NCBI RefSeq assembly: GCF_006363815.1
Contig: NZ_RRYT01000006.1
Span: forward strand, 62,216 to 126,215
Origin: Thermomonospora catenispora
Lineage (GTDB): Bacteria; Actinomycetota; Actinomycetes; Streptosporangiales; Streptosporangiaceae
Length of the DNA: 64,000 nt
Direction: 5' to 3'
In this document: positions 27,250-35,939 of the stretch, piece by piece
Layout: each line of letters starts with the position of its first letter
How positions within the stretch are numbered: the first letter of the stretch is position 1
Program-made: the position numbers and the translations under genes
The notes under the pieces: model-generated
The model's input: only the letters and a program-made list of their open reading frames with translations
Database searches by the model: none
Told to the model about the DNA's origin: nothing

Positions 27250-29352
27250 CTACGGGACGGGGATGAAGTCACGGAGGAAAGGGCTCGGGGCGCCGTGCCA
27301 GGAGATGTAGAGGAGTTCGCGTGCGCGGCTGCAGGCGACGAACAACAGACAGCGCTCCCGTTGCAGGTCGTGGGAGTGGGCCGTTTCGTCGTCCTCCGCG
27401 GGGCGCACCGCACCAGGCGCGGGGAGATGGTGTTCGCCTGCGCCGATGAGTGCCACGCAGCGGAATTCCAGGCCCTTCATGCGGTGCATGGTCATCGTCT
27501 GGACGTGGCCCTCGACAGGGCTCTGCTCGCGTGACAGGTGGCAGGCCGGGACGCCCGCCCGCTGGAGGGAGCGGGCCGCTTCCTGGGCGAGCGGGCCGGA
27601 ACGGGCAGCGATCCCTATCTCGTCGGGCTCCACGCCCGCGTCCAGCCACTCGCGGACCTTAGCGGTCAGTCTCCGGAGCTCCTCGGTCCTGGTGTTCGCG
27701 GGGGCGAGTTCGGGGGGCGGGCCGTGCGTCTCGGAGCGGAAGCCCCTCAGCGACGCCGGCGCGTCGTCGAGGTCCTCGATCCGTTCCCCGGCCAGCAGGC
27801 CGTGGCTCCAGGCGAGGATCTCCGAGGTGGTGCGGTAGTTGACGGTCAGGCGGACGGAACGACCCGCCACGTCGATCCCGACCGACCGCAGCGAGACCCG
27901 GTTGTCGTAGATCCGTTGATGGGTGTCGCCAGCGATGAACAGGTCGTCCCGTCCCGGGGGCACGAGGGCGCGAAGGAGCCTCCAGCGAACGGGGTGCAGG
28001 TCCTGGGCCTCGTCGACGATGACGTGATCGTAGGGCTTGTCGTCCCGCTCGGAGAGGATCCTCGTCGCCTCCGCGCACACGGTCTCGTAGGTGTGGGCGT
28101 TACGGGCCTCCAGTTCCCGTAGGAACTCGGAGATCACGTGCCAGACCTGGGTGCGCTGGACGGGGCCGAGACGCCTGCCGCGCCCGGTGCGGCGCACGGC
28201 GAGATACTCGTCGAGGGTGTGCAGGTCGTGGGCGAGCACGATCTGACGCCACTCCTCGGCGATGAAGGTCGCATTGTGGTCCACGCCGCGGTCGCGGATG
28301 ATCCGCTCCCACAGTCGTTCTTCGTCGGAGTCCTTGACGAGGGCATAGGGCCCGCGGTGGGAGCGGACGATGCGCGCGGCGACCTGGTCGATGTGTCGGA
28401 CGTCGATGCGGGCGAGGACCTCTTCCCTGTTCTCCAGCAGACGCAGCCCTTCGAGCAGGGATTCGGCCAGCGTGGAGGTGAACGTGGTGAGCAGCACGCG
28501 TCCGCCTCGGGCGGCAAGGTGTCGGGCGCGGTGCAGCGCCACCACCGTCTTTCCGGTTCCCGGGCCGCCGGTGACCTGGGCGGGGCCGGAGTAGGTCCCA
28601 TAGGCGACGTCCCGTTGGGTCGGGTGGAGATAGACGCGCCACAGGGCGAAAGGCTTTTCGAACAGGGCCATCAGCTCTTCGGGGCCCTCGACGAACGCGA
28701 TCCTGGACGGGGTCCGCTCCATCGCGCCGACGATGTCGTCGGCGTCGTACGGTTCCGTGTCCGCGGCGTCGATCACCTCTTCGGCGATCTCGTCGGGGGA
28801 CAGGCCCGCGGCGAGGCCGATGAGGACGTCGTACTGGGTCTCGGGCAGGTAGTCCTTGATCGCTTCCAGCGGTCCGGGATCGGTGAGCAGCCTGGCGAAG
28901 ACCCGGATCTGCTCGTCGATGCCGAGCCGGGCCATGTCCTCATCGGACACGTGCGCGAAGAGCCGTTCGGGCTCGGGGGCGGAGGTGGTGCGCGCCAGTT
29001 CCTCGGTGGCGGCCTCGACCGCATGGGAGTCCCAGATCTCCATGTGCCCGGTGGTCGTGTTGACCGACACCCGGCGGCGTTCCGCCCACGCGTAAGCCTC
29101 ATCGTGGGGCAGGACCTTCAGGAGAGTGAAGCGGTCCCCGCCGTCGGGCGCAAGGACGATGCCGCGGACGGACCGGTCGATCCGGATGCTCTTGAGCCGG
29201 TCGTCGCGCACGCCGTTGATCTTCTCCAGGTGAATTCCGGCGTGTGTGGCCTGCTCGAACTTGAGGATGGCGTTGACGACCTTCCGCTGGACGGAGCGGT
29301 CCAGCGAGATCAGGTCTCGAAGGAAGTCACGGTGGATGCCCAGCCTGGCCAC
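27250..29352 (-). CDS. UvrD/Rep-type helicase with an N-terminal RelE-like domain
   Basis: 700 residues. Residues 1 to about 95 resemble a RelE/ParE toxin-fold domain (RDFLRDLISLDRSVQRKVV, LKSIRID, RGIVLAPDGGDRFTLLKVLP). A linker follows, then a superfamily 1 helicase with motif I GGPGTGKT at 262-269, motif II VDEAQDL, an NYRTT segment, motif V-VI TMHRMKGLEF and VACSRAREL. RelE-like plus UvrD proteins occur in bacteria next to other helicases and are suspected defence components. Whether the RelE part still cuts RNA cannot be judged. It lies downstream of DrmB but behind a strong terminator, so it may have its own promoter in 29353-29464. Confidence 0.83.
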   Translation of the reverse strand: MARLGIHRDFLRDLISLDRSVQRKVVNAILKFEQATHAGIHLEKINGVRDDRLKSIRIDRSVRGIVLAPDGGDRFTLLKVLPHDEAYAWAERRRVSVNTTTGHMEIWDSHAVEAATEELARTTSAPEPERLFAHVSDEDMARLGIDEQIRVFARLLTDPGPLEAIKDYLPETQYDVLIGLAAGLSPDEIAEEVIDAADTEPYDADDIVGAMERTPSRIAFVEGPEELMALFEKPFALWRVYLHPTQRDVAYGTYSGPAQVTGGPGTGKTVVALHRARHLAARGGRVLLTTFTSTLAESLLEGLRLLENREEVLARIDVRHIDQVAARIVRSHRGPYALVKDSDEERLWERIIRDRGVDHNATFIAEEWRQIVLAHDLHTLDEYLAVRRTGRGRRLGPVQRTQVWHVISEFLRELEARNAHTYETVCAEATRILSERDDKPYDHVIVDEAQDLHPVRWRLLRALVPPGRDDLFIAGDTHQRIYDNRVSLRSVGIDVAGRSVRLTVNYRTTSEILAWSHGLLAGERIEDLDDAPASLRGFRSETHGPPPELAPANTRTEELRRLTAKVREWLDAGVEPDEIGIAARSGPLAQEAARSLQRAGVPACHLSREQSPVEGHVQTMTMHRMKGLEFRCVALIGAGEHHLPAPGAVRPAEDDETAHSHDLQRERCLLFVACSRARELLYISWHGAPSPFLRDFIPVP

Positions 29353-29464
29353 GGCCGTCCCTTTCGGATGCGTCCAGAGGTTCTGCGTCGGGGAGCCGGC
29401 GTCCCGATGATCACCGTAGTGCCCCGGCCCGGGTCGGGAGGCCGGAACGCCCGACGAGCGACGC

Positions 29465-29500
29465 CGTCCGGAACCCGCGCGCCGACGCGGGTTCCGGACG
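29465..29500 (-). terminator. Strong hairpin between DrmB and the helicase
   Basis: A perfect 15-bp stem (CGTCCGGAACCCGCG and its complement) with a six-base loop begins 10 bp after the DrmB stop. There is no T-run, as is common in high-GC actinomycetes. Confidence 0.65.
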
Positions 29501-29509
29501 GGAGCATCG

Positions 29510-31387
29510 TCACTCGTCGAGGGCGAAGTAGCCGACCGAGGATTCGTCGGGGGTGCCGATGAGCATGGCCCGGTCGAGGAAGGTGTTGTTGGTCTCGCAG
29601 CTCGTCTCCGGCAGCAACACGCAGGCGTAGCAGGCCGCGAGGTTGAGGCTGTCGACCCCGCCCGCCTCCGACTCCATGCAAGGGGGGTCCTGCGAGCACC
29701 ACGACACCCGCCTCAGCGCCGACTCCAGGGAGTTCCGCAGGTTCTTGTACTCGCCCTGGGCGACGACCCCGCCCAGGCTGCCGGCGGAGTCGCTGGTGGC
29801 GGTGTAGATCAGCAGCCCGGCCATGTCGTGGGAGACGTACAGGCGTTCCCGCAGCGAGGCCGCCGGGTAGCCCGACTCCAGGCTCCACTCGTTGATGAGC
29901 GCGTGCGCCAGGGTGTGCAGCAGGATGTAACGAGCGCTGATCGGCGACTGGATCTCTCGGACGGCCTTGGGGTTCGTCGCCATGATGCGACGGCGGAGCG
30001 CCGCGGTGTGGTTGTCGCGGATCCGGTCGGCCCGCTGGCGGACCCCCTTCTGCCGCTCCCACTCGCCCAACCTGGCCGTGTCCAAGGTCAGGAACACGCC
30101 TTCGCCGATGACCTCGACGGCCGGGAGCCACCCCTTGTCCTCAATGGACAGGGCCGCCCTTCGGGTCTCGGGCGTCGTGGAGTCGGGCGCCTCGACCCGG
30201 GTGAACGACCACAGGGCGCGAACTTCGCGGAGCCGCTTGACCTGCATCGAGCGTTCGATCCCGACCGGAAGGGGGGTGTCGGGATCCTCCGGAGGCCTGG
30301 TGCATTCGAAGTCGTCTTCGCGGTCGACCGACGCTGTTCCGAACAACAGCCGCTCGTATTCCTCCCGACGCAGTTCACCGGCCGCCTCCAACGGCTCTCG
30401 CCCGTCGGAGTCCGCGACTTCGCTCTCCTCCAACTGCACCCGAAGCTGGACCGCTTCGATGACGTCCTTGGGGGTGAAACGTGAGGCGTCCAGAATGCCG
30501 CTCGCCCGGATGAGCTCCTCGAGGGATTCATACGACACCCTCCCCTCCCGCCACAACCGCACCGATGACTTCAACATCGGGTACTGGCTGCAGTTGAGCC
30601 GTTTTTGCAGGGTCTCCGACCACGGTGGGATGGACAGCGCCGAGCGGACTATCGGGAACCAGACGGCGGAAGAACCGCGCTGCAGGGTGCGGGGAATCGC
30701 CTTGCAACCGGACTGCTCGGCTCCCCGCCCGAGCCAGGGACGGCGCCCTTCGCAGAAGATATTGAGCGATCTCAGGGCGTTCCGGGAGAAGGCACCCTCC
30801 ATGGAGGCCTCCTCGCCGCACGAGCAACGGATGATCACCGAGCGCAGCGACGCCGTCCGTCCGGTGCTGTGCAGAGTCAGTCGGTGCCCACGACCTGGAT
30901 CTGCGCCTTTATGCACCCACTTGGCGTAGGGAAAATCATCCAGATGCCCGTTCTCGCAGGCGATCACGAAGCGGGAGGGCGTGAGCAGTTTATCGCACGC
31001 TCCGCATCGACTCGTTCCCGGAGGCGAGCCGAACTTATGGAACTCCTTCAGTTCATGGCATCCCGGGCATGAATAGAACTCGGGAAAGAGCCTAACCCGC
31101 ACGCCGTCCCCGGTCGACGAACTGGCGGCGGGAGGCAGCCGGAAGCCGTCCACACCGAGCCGGCGCTCCAGGCGAGGCTCGTGGATGGTGATCGAGGTGT
31201 CGAGATTCCAGGTGTCGAGTCCGCTGATCACATAAGACTGGTCTCCGATGGCGACCATCGCCCCGACCCCGTAGGTGGTGATCATCTGTGCCCTGCGCAC
31301 CCCGCCCAAGGGCGTGCGAGACGCCCGGCGGGCGCCGCGACCGGTCCGGACCCGTCCAGCTCTCCGCTGTGCCATCGCCATGTTCAT
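29510..31387 (-). CDS. drmB: DrmB-like protein (DUF1998)
   Basis: 625 residues from ATG 31387, which overlaps the DrmA stop as ATGA. The N-terminus has the DrmB opening (RRAQMITTYGVGAMVAIGD). Two CxxC pairs (CPGC and CGAC) form a likely zinc ribbon at about 105-135, then CENGHLDDFPYAKWVH. The C-terminus is the DUF1998 region (LLHTLAHALINEWSLESGYP, SHDMAGLLIYTATSDSAGSLGG) with four more cysteines (SWCSQDPPC and ACYAC). DrmB is the partner of the DrmA helicase in DISARM; the DrmAB pair recognises or loads on invading DNA. No DISARM methylase, PLD protein (DrmC) or DrmD/DrmE is present in this window. Confidence 0.88.
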   Translation of the reverse strand: MNMAMAQRRAGRVRTGRGARRASRTPLGGVRRAQMITTYGVGAMVAIGDQSYVISGLDTWNLDTSITIHEPRLERRLGVDGFRLPPAASSSTGDGVRVRLFPEFYSCPGCHELKEFHKFGSPPGTSRCGACDKLLTPSRFVIACENGHLDDFPYAKWVHKGADPGRGHRLTLHSTGRTASLRSVIIRCSCGEEASMEGAFSRNALRSLNIFCEGRRPWLGRGAEQSGCKAIPRTLQRGSSAVWFPIVRSALSIPPWSETLQKRLNCSQYPMLKSSVRLWREGRVSYESLEELIRASGILDASRFTPKDVIEAVQLRVQLEESEVADSDGREPLEAAGELRREEYERLLFGTASVDREDDFECTRPPEDPDTPLPVGIERSMQVKRLREVRALWSFTRVEAPDSTTPETRRAALSIEDKGWLPAVEVIGEGVFLTLDTARLGEWERQKGVRQRADRIRDNHTAALRRRIMATNPKAVREIQSPISARYILLHTLAHALINEWSLESGYPAASLRERLYVSHDMAGLLIYTATSDSAGSLGGVVAQGEYKNLRNSLESALRRVSWCSQDPPCMESEAGGVDSLNLAACYACVLLPETSCETNNTFLDRAMLIGTPDESSVGYFALDE

Positions 31388-33180
31388 CGCTCCAAATAAA
31401 GGTCGGATTCGACGTCGACGTCCCGCAGACTCCACAAGGTTTGATATGCGAGGTCGAGATCCTCATCCGCGTGGGAGCGCAGCAATGCGGCGCCCTTCGC
31501 ACGGGATTCGTCGTGTTTGAGATTCGCCGGCGCCTCGTAGACCAGCTTCGGGTTGCGGGCCGCCAGCCACCGCCACCTCTCGATGATGCCGTCGAGGTCT
31601 CTTTCGGTGCCGTGGAGCTCGTCGGACGCGTCCGGCGCGATCGACTTCACCCGCGCCAGGATCAGGTCCTTGAGCTCCTCGAGACGGTTGACGAAGGACT
31701 CCACGTTCCCGGCGGCGCCGTTCGGGCGGGCCTCGGGGTACAGCAGCCGGGCCATGCCCACGAGCACCGCGTGCAGGGCTCGGTCACGAGTCCGAGGCGA
31801 GAAGGGGGTCACGCTCGTCGACTCCACCTGCCGGTACAGCGCCGAGTGATAGGAGGTGAAGTTCTCATAGTGCGAGCGGTCCCGGGAGCGGGCCGCGTTG
31901 AACAGGACGACCACCAGCCCAGGGTGCCGCCGGCCGACCCGGCTGCTGGCCTGGATGTACTCGGCGGTGGTCTGCGGCTGCCCCATGATCGCCATCAGGC
32001 CGAGCCGGTCCACGTCGACGCCGACGGAGATCATGTTGGTGGCCAGGACCGCGTCGAGGGCGTCCTCGTCGGGCAGCGCCCGTTCCAGGTCCTTCAACCG
32101 CTGCGGGATGTCGCTGGACTTCACGCGGCTGGTCAGCTCCGACAGCAGCTCGGCCGGGCGCGGGACGACCCCCTGTCGTCCGGCCAGTAGTTTGAGGCGG
32201 TCCTGGACGTCGTCGTGGAACTGCAGTTCGGCGGCAGCCAGCAGACGAAGGCTGTTGAAATAACCGACGAGCGTCCAATAGGCGTCACGGACGGCGTCCT
32301 CTCCCCCGATGTCGGCCGCATGGTGCAGCAGCGCCGCGTAAGTCCGCACCCACAGCGTCGCCTGGCTGAGGTGGGTGGTGAGCAGTCCCACGTACCGGCG
32401 AGAGGCCTTATCCTCTGCGGGGGCCTCGACCGCGAACCAGGAGTCGCGGGCGTCCAGTCCGGCCGGAGGGAACTGGCACACCCGCCGGTTGAACAGGCTC
32501 CGCACCTGTTGTTCGGCGCGACGGATCGTTGCCGTGGAGGCGATGACCTTCGGTTCGTCCGCGGCGACGTCGACGGCGGTCTCGTACAGACCGGCGAGGC
32601 TGCCGAGCGGTCCGGAGATCAGGTGGAGCTCGTCCTGCACGATCAGCTCCGGCGGCGGCGTCCCCTCCGGAGCCCCGCTCCGGTTGAACAGGGCGGCGAC
32701 CTGTCCTCGCCATGTGATCTGCGCGAATTTGTCGACCGTCGCGATGAGCAGCGTGGGCCGGACCCGATAGATCCGCTCGTCCACAACGTGGACCGGCAGC
32801 TCCTCGTGGAAGTCGCACTCGTCGGAGGAGCAGAACGTCCGCATGCGCGAGGTCTCGAGGTCTACCTCGTAGTTCCAGGCGTCCATCGCGGTGCCGCACC
32901 AGGGGCAGACGCGCAGCTGGACGGGGTTCTTCTCCTGCAGCTCCTCACCGGCACGCAGGCGTTCGAGGCTGGTCGCGGCCTCGGCGATGGTGTTGGGGGT
33001 GGCCGCGCGGCCCACCCACATGCCCAAGGAGATCGGTTCCTCCCCCAGCGGCCTCGGGATGCCGACATATCGCAGGCCATCGCCCATCGCCGCCTGCGTG
33101 AGGGCATCACCGCGCCGACCGCACAGGCCTTCACCCCGCATCAGGTCCAGGCCCGCCGTCGATCCGGTGGGCACGACCAT
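31384..33180 (-). CDS. drmA: DrmA-like helicase, lacking its motif-I half
   Basis: 598 residues; known DrmA proteins are about twice as long. Present are the segment with EPISLGMWVGRAATPNT, a four-cysteine zinc site (CPWCG...CSSDEC), motif II as QDELHLISGPLG, motif III-like IASTATIRR, and the C-terminal lobe (ATNMISVGVDVDRLGLMAIM, EYIQASSRVGRRHPGL). The Walker A lobe is absent, and no other frame upstream of 33180 carries it; instead the sequence meets debris and the 149-bp repeat. The gene is probably 5'-truncated, so helicase activity is unlikely. It is translationally coupled to drmB. Confidence 0.75.
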   Translation of the reverse strand: MVVPTGSTAGLDLMRGEGLCGRRGDALTQAAMGDGLRYVGIPRPLGEEPISLGMWVGRAATPNTIAEAATSLERLRAGEELQEKNPVQLRVCPWCGTAMDAWNYEVDLETSRMRTFCSSDECDFHEELPVHVVDERIYRVRPTLLIATVDKFAQITWRGQVAALFNRSGAPEGTPPPELIVQDELHLISGPLGSLAGLYETAVDVAADEPKVIASTATIRRAEQQVRSLFNRRVCQFPPAGLDARDSWFAVEAPAEDKASRRYVGLLTTHLSQATLWVRTYAALLHHAADIGGEDAVRDAYWTLVGYFNSLRLLAAAELQFHDDVQDRLKLLAGRQGVVPRPAELLSELTSRVKSSDIPQRLKDLERALPDEDALDAVLATNMISVGVDVDRLGLMAIMGQPQTTAEYIQASSRVGRRHPGLVVVLFNAARSRDRSHYENFTSYHSALYRQVESTSVTPFSPRTRDRALHAVLVGMARLLYPEARPNGAAGNVESFVNRLEELKDLILARVKSIAPDASDELHGTERDLDGIIERWRWLAARNPKLVYEAPANLKHDESRAKGAALLRSHADEDLDLAYQTLWSLRDVDVESDLYLER

Positions 33181-33514
33181 GCGACCGCAGGTTGAATGCT
33201 CTCCTTCTGCGACCGGGTCGTCGGCACGACCGAGGACAGCAATGACCCCTACCCCTGGTTCCCCGGCAAGGCCCGTCCACGGGAGCCCTCGGCCGGTCCG
33301 GATGACGCCCCGCCGCGGACGTCAGAGGTCGAGCCCGACAGCGCGCCCGAACTGTGGACCACCCGCGTCTCCGCCCCGCCGGCGCCCCATCCGGGCAGCA
33401 TCAGGCCGGTGGCGCCGACCGTGTCAGACATGTCGAAGCGGGCATCGGTGCCCATGCCCTGCGACGTCCGCATCCGGACATCCCCGGTCCGCTGGATGCC
33501 CCCGCGCTCTGCAA
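33181..33514. other. Debris between DrmA and the left repeat
   Basis: About 330 bases at the point where the N-terminal half of DrmA should lie. No helicase motif is found in any frame, so the join appears to be a deletion or replacement edge. Confidence 0.4.
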
Positions 33515-33663
33515 CGCAGCATCCGCGTTCCTTGAACGCGCTGTCGCCCGTCTCAGGCGATGCCGGCGCGTCCCGCGATGCATCGCCTTGAGGCCGGGTC
33601 GGACCGGCGTCTCGTCCAAGCCGCCCGGTCCCTGGGCGGCACAGGAGGCGGCTTTCATTGAGA
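33515..33663 (+). repeat. Left arm of a 149-bp inverted repeat around the GTPase
   Basis: Matches the complement of 35374-35522 with four mismatches by eye. In the + frame it reads FLERAVARLRRCRRVPRC, a transposase C-terminal pattern like the relics at 21120 and 23640. The repeat is thus transposase-derived. Confidence 0.85.
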
Positions 33664-33813
33664 AACCCTCAGCACCCCTGACCGGAGCAACTCTCTTAAG
33701 CAATGCACCGAAGAGTGACAGGCCACCCATACCGCGCAACGTCTCGAACCTAGAAGCAGATATAGTGACACTGAAATCAGGCGACCAAGAGGAAAGGATA
33801 AGGGACGGAAGTT

Positions 33814-35268
33814 ATGCCCCAAAAAGGATGGCCCGAAATGAATCCGAGAGAGCGCGATGAGCTCGAACCCCAGCGAATCCCCGTGGTCGTCGTATGCGGC
33901 GCCACAGGAGTGGGCAAGACCACCATGATAAACACGCTGTTCGGACGAAAAGTCGGCGAGGTGGGACGCATTACCCGAGGGACCGTCAAGGACGCTCGCC
34001 ACGTTTGGGAAGCTCAAGGAGAACACATCCATGTAATCGATCTTCCCGGGCTGGGCGATAGCGAAGATCTCGATAATGAGTTCAAGGAGATCTATCGCCG
34101 TTACGCGCCGACCGCCGACGGATTCATCCTGGTCACCACACCTCCCCGCCCAGCGCACCGGGGAACTCTCGACACCGTCAAAACCCTCCTGGATTCCGGG
34201 GTCGAGCCAGGAAAGATCATCTTTGCGCTAAACCGATTGTCTTTGTTGGACCGCGAAACAAATGGGACTCGCGAGTCCATTACGATCAATGGCTTCGAAG
34301 GCCCCACACTTCCGTGGGAACACGAATTGATCGAAGAGCAGAGGAAACAGTTCCTAAAGGACCTTGCCAGAGGACTGAAACGCGATGATCTATCCCTGGA
34401 ACGAGTCATTCCTTTCGATGCCTTTACAGGATGGAACCTCCCTCTACTGCTACACCGGCTGGTCGATATCCTCCCGTATGCCACTGCCAGTGAAACGGAG
34501 GAGATGGTCGATCAGTCCTTGGACGATATGCGCGCATCCATCTCAAGCCGACTGCGCGCACAGCGCGAAGCCGCTGAAGCCGAGCTGGCCAGGAAGTCCA
34601 GAGAGCTTGAGCAACAGCAGCTAAAGCGAACCCAACTAATGGTCGACCTCCTGAAAGAAGAAATCGATAACCTAAAAGACGAAATTGATAACACTAAAGA
34701 AGAGCTCAGGAGATTCAAGTCAGAGTTGCGAGAAGTGAAAAGCATGCAGCCCCGCACTACGGGCGAATCTGCCGCTTCATCCAGCGCATGGACAAATTCC
34801 CCACGTACACCTTCCGAGGACAAGCGCACCACGGCGGCAAAGTGGGACTCCAGCCGAACCGATGCGCCCAGCGCCCACCGCACCGGAGAGAACCAGGGCA
34901 GAACCGAGAAAGACGGCCGAAAAAATGATCGAGAAGTTTCTCGAAGGCTGCCCCCCGACTCCACACCACCCTCTTCCAGGGGTAATGACACACGTGAAAA
35001 GTTGGCCCAATTGGAGCAGGACATCCAGCGCAAGCAGGAAGAGAAGAGACGACTCGAAAAAAAGATAGACTCTTTGGGAGAAACGGAAAAAGAGGCAATT
35101 TCCCAGATAGAGGAGAGTCGCGTTGCCATCAAGAAGGGGATACTGGCGCGAGTCAAAGAAAAGCTAAAGAGAATTTGGCCGACCGTGGGAGCCAGTCTCA
35201 CTGCCAGCGCAATCGCACAAGGAGGGCGGAGACTGCTGGCCTGGCTACGGGATCAAAGCACATTCTGA
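33814..35268 (+). CDS. GTPase with long coiled coils
   Basis: 484 residues. An Era/HSR1-like G domain has P-loop GATGVGKT (29-36), a Thr-containing G2 region (RITRGTVKD), G3 DLPG at 76-79 and a weak G4 N140-R-L-S instead of NKxD, so base specificity may be relaxed. Residues about 230-310 and 400-455 are heptad coiled coils separated by a polar low-complexity linker. The end (ILARVKEKLKRIWPTVGASL...RRLLAWLR) is amphipathic and may touch membrane. The layout recalls dynamin- or GIMAP-like proteins that assemble on membranes or phage structures. Codon use is AT-richer than neighbours and the gene sits alone between inverted transposase-derived repeats, so it is mobile or recently acquired. ATG 33814 is chosen (AAGGGA upstream); ATG 33838 is possible. 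Confidence 0.78.
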   Translation: MPQKGWPEMNPRERDELEPQRIPVVVVCGATGVGKTTMINTLFGRKVGEVGRITRGTVKDARHVWEAQGEHIHVIDLPGLGDSEDLDNEFKEIYRRYAPTADGFILVTTPPRPAHRGTLDTVKTLLDSGVEPGKIIFALNRLSLLDRETNGTRESITINGFEGPTLPWEHELIEEQRKQFLKDLARGLKRDDLSLERVIPFDAFTGWNLPLLLHRLVDILPYATASETEEMVDQSLDDMRASISSRLRAQREAAEAELARKSRELEQQQLKRTQLMVDLLKEEIDNLKDEIDNTKEELRRFKSELREVKSMQPRTTGESAASSSAWTNSPRTPSEDKRTTAAKWDSSRTDAPSAHRTGENQGRTEKDGRKNDREVSRRLPPDSTPPSSRGNDTREKLAQLEQDIQRKQEEKRRLEKKIDSLGETEKEAISQIEESRVAIKKGILARVKEKLKRIWPTVGASLTASAIAQGGRRLLAWLRDQSTF

Positions 35269-35373
35269 AAAATTCAGAAAAGAGCGTTTCTTTGCACTGA
35301 TCCACAGTTCACGGGATGACATGCCCACAGAACTCCGTGGACGCATCTGCACCAGGAAGCAATACTGCTGTTC

Positions 35374-35522
35374 TCTCAACGAAGGCCGCCTCCTGTGCCG
35401 CCCAGGGACCGGGCGGCTTGGACGAGACGCCGGTCCGACCCGGGCTCAAAGCGATGCATCGCGGGACGCGCCGGCATCGCCTGAGACGGGCGACAGCGCG
35501 TTCAAGGAACGCGGATGCTGCG
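35374..35522 (-). repeat. Right arm of the 149-bp inverted repeat
   Basis: The inverted partner of 33515-33663, with equal length and about 145 of 149 identical bases. Right of it no transposase body is visible, and the arms together bracket about 1.7 kb holding only the GTPase gene. Confidence 0.85.
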
Positions 35523-35939
35523 CAATGCTCGCGGGCCTTAGGAGCACGCTGCGATCGAGCACCTCAAGATGCGCGCCGAACCGCCGGAAGCGCCGGCCGT
35601 CCCGCCCTTCGGCGTCGGATGCGGACGGAGCGGCGGCTCCCGCATCCCGGTCGCCGGGACGGCCTGGAGATGAACGTCCGCTTCCGGTGCGCCGACACCG
35701 GTCTCGCCGAGAGACCCTCGCCGATGCGTCGGGTCCGTGCGCACGATGAGGCGGAGGCCGAGGCGCCGAAGAGGCCGGTCGGACGCCGGGGCCGTCGTCC
35801 GACCCGCCTCCGGCGGACGTCGCGGATTCCGCCGTGATCGTCATGCCGCGGCGCGGGAGGCGTTGCGCGTGTTCTCCGCCCTTGCACCGAGACGGCCGGG
35901 ATGAGGCCGCTTTTCAGGTCCGGGCCGGGGAGCGGGGCC
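35523..35939. other. Spacer before recD2
   Basis: About 420 GC-rich bases with no motif-bearing frame. The recD2 promoter should lie here; I cannot place it. Confidence 0.4.

Noticed and set aside
31384-33180. Calling the locus a complete DISARM system
   Set aside because: Only DrmB and a shortened DrmA are present; methylase, DrmC, DrmD and DrmE are not found in the window.
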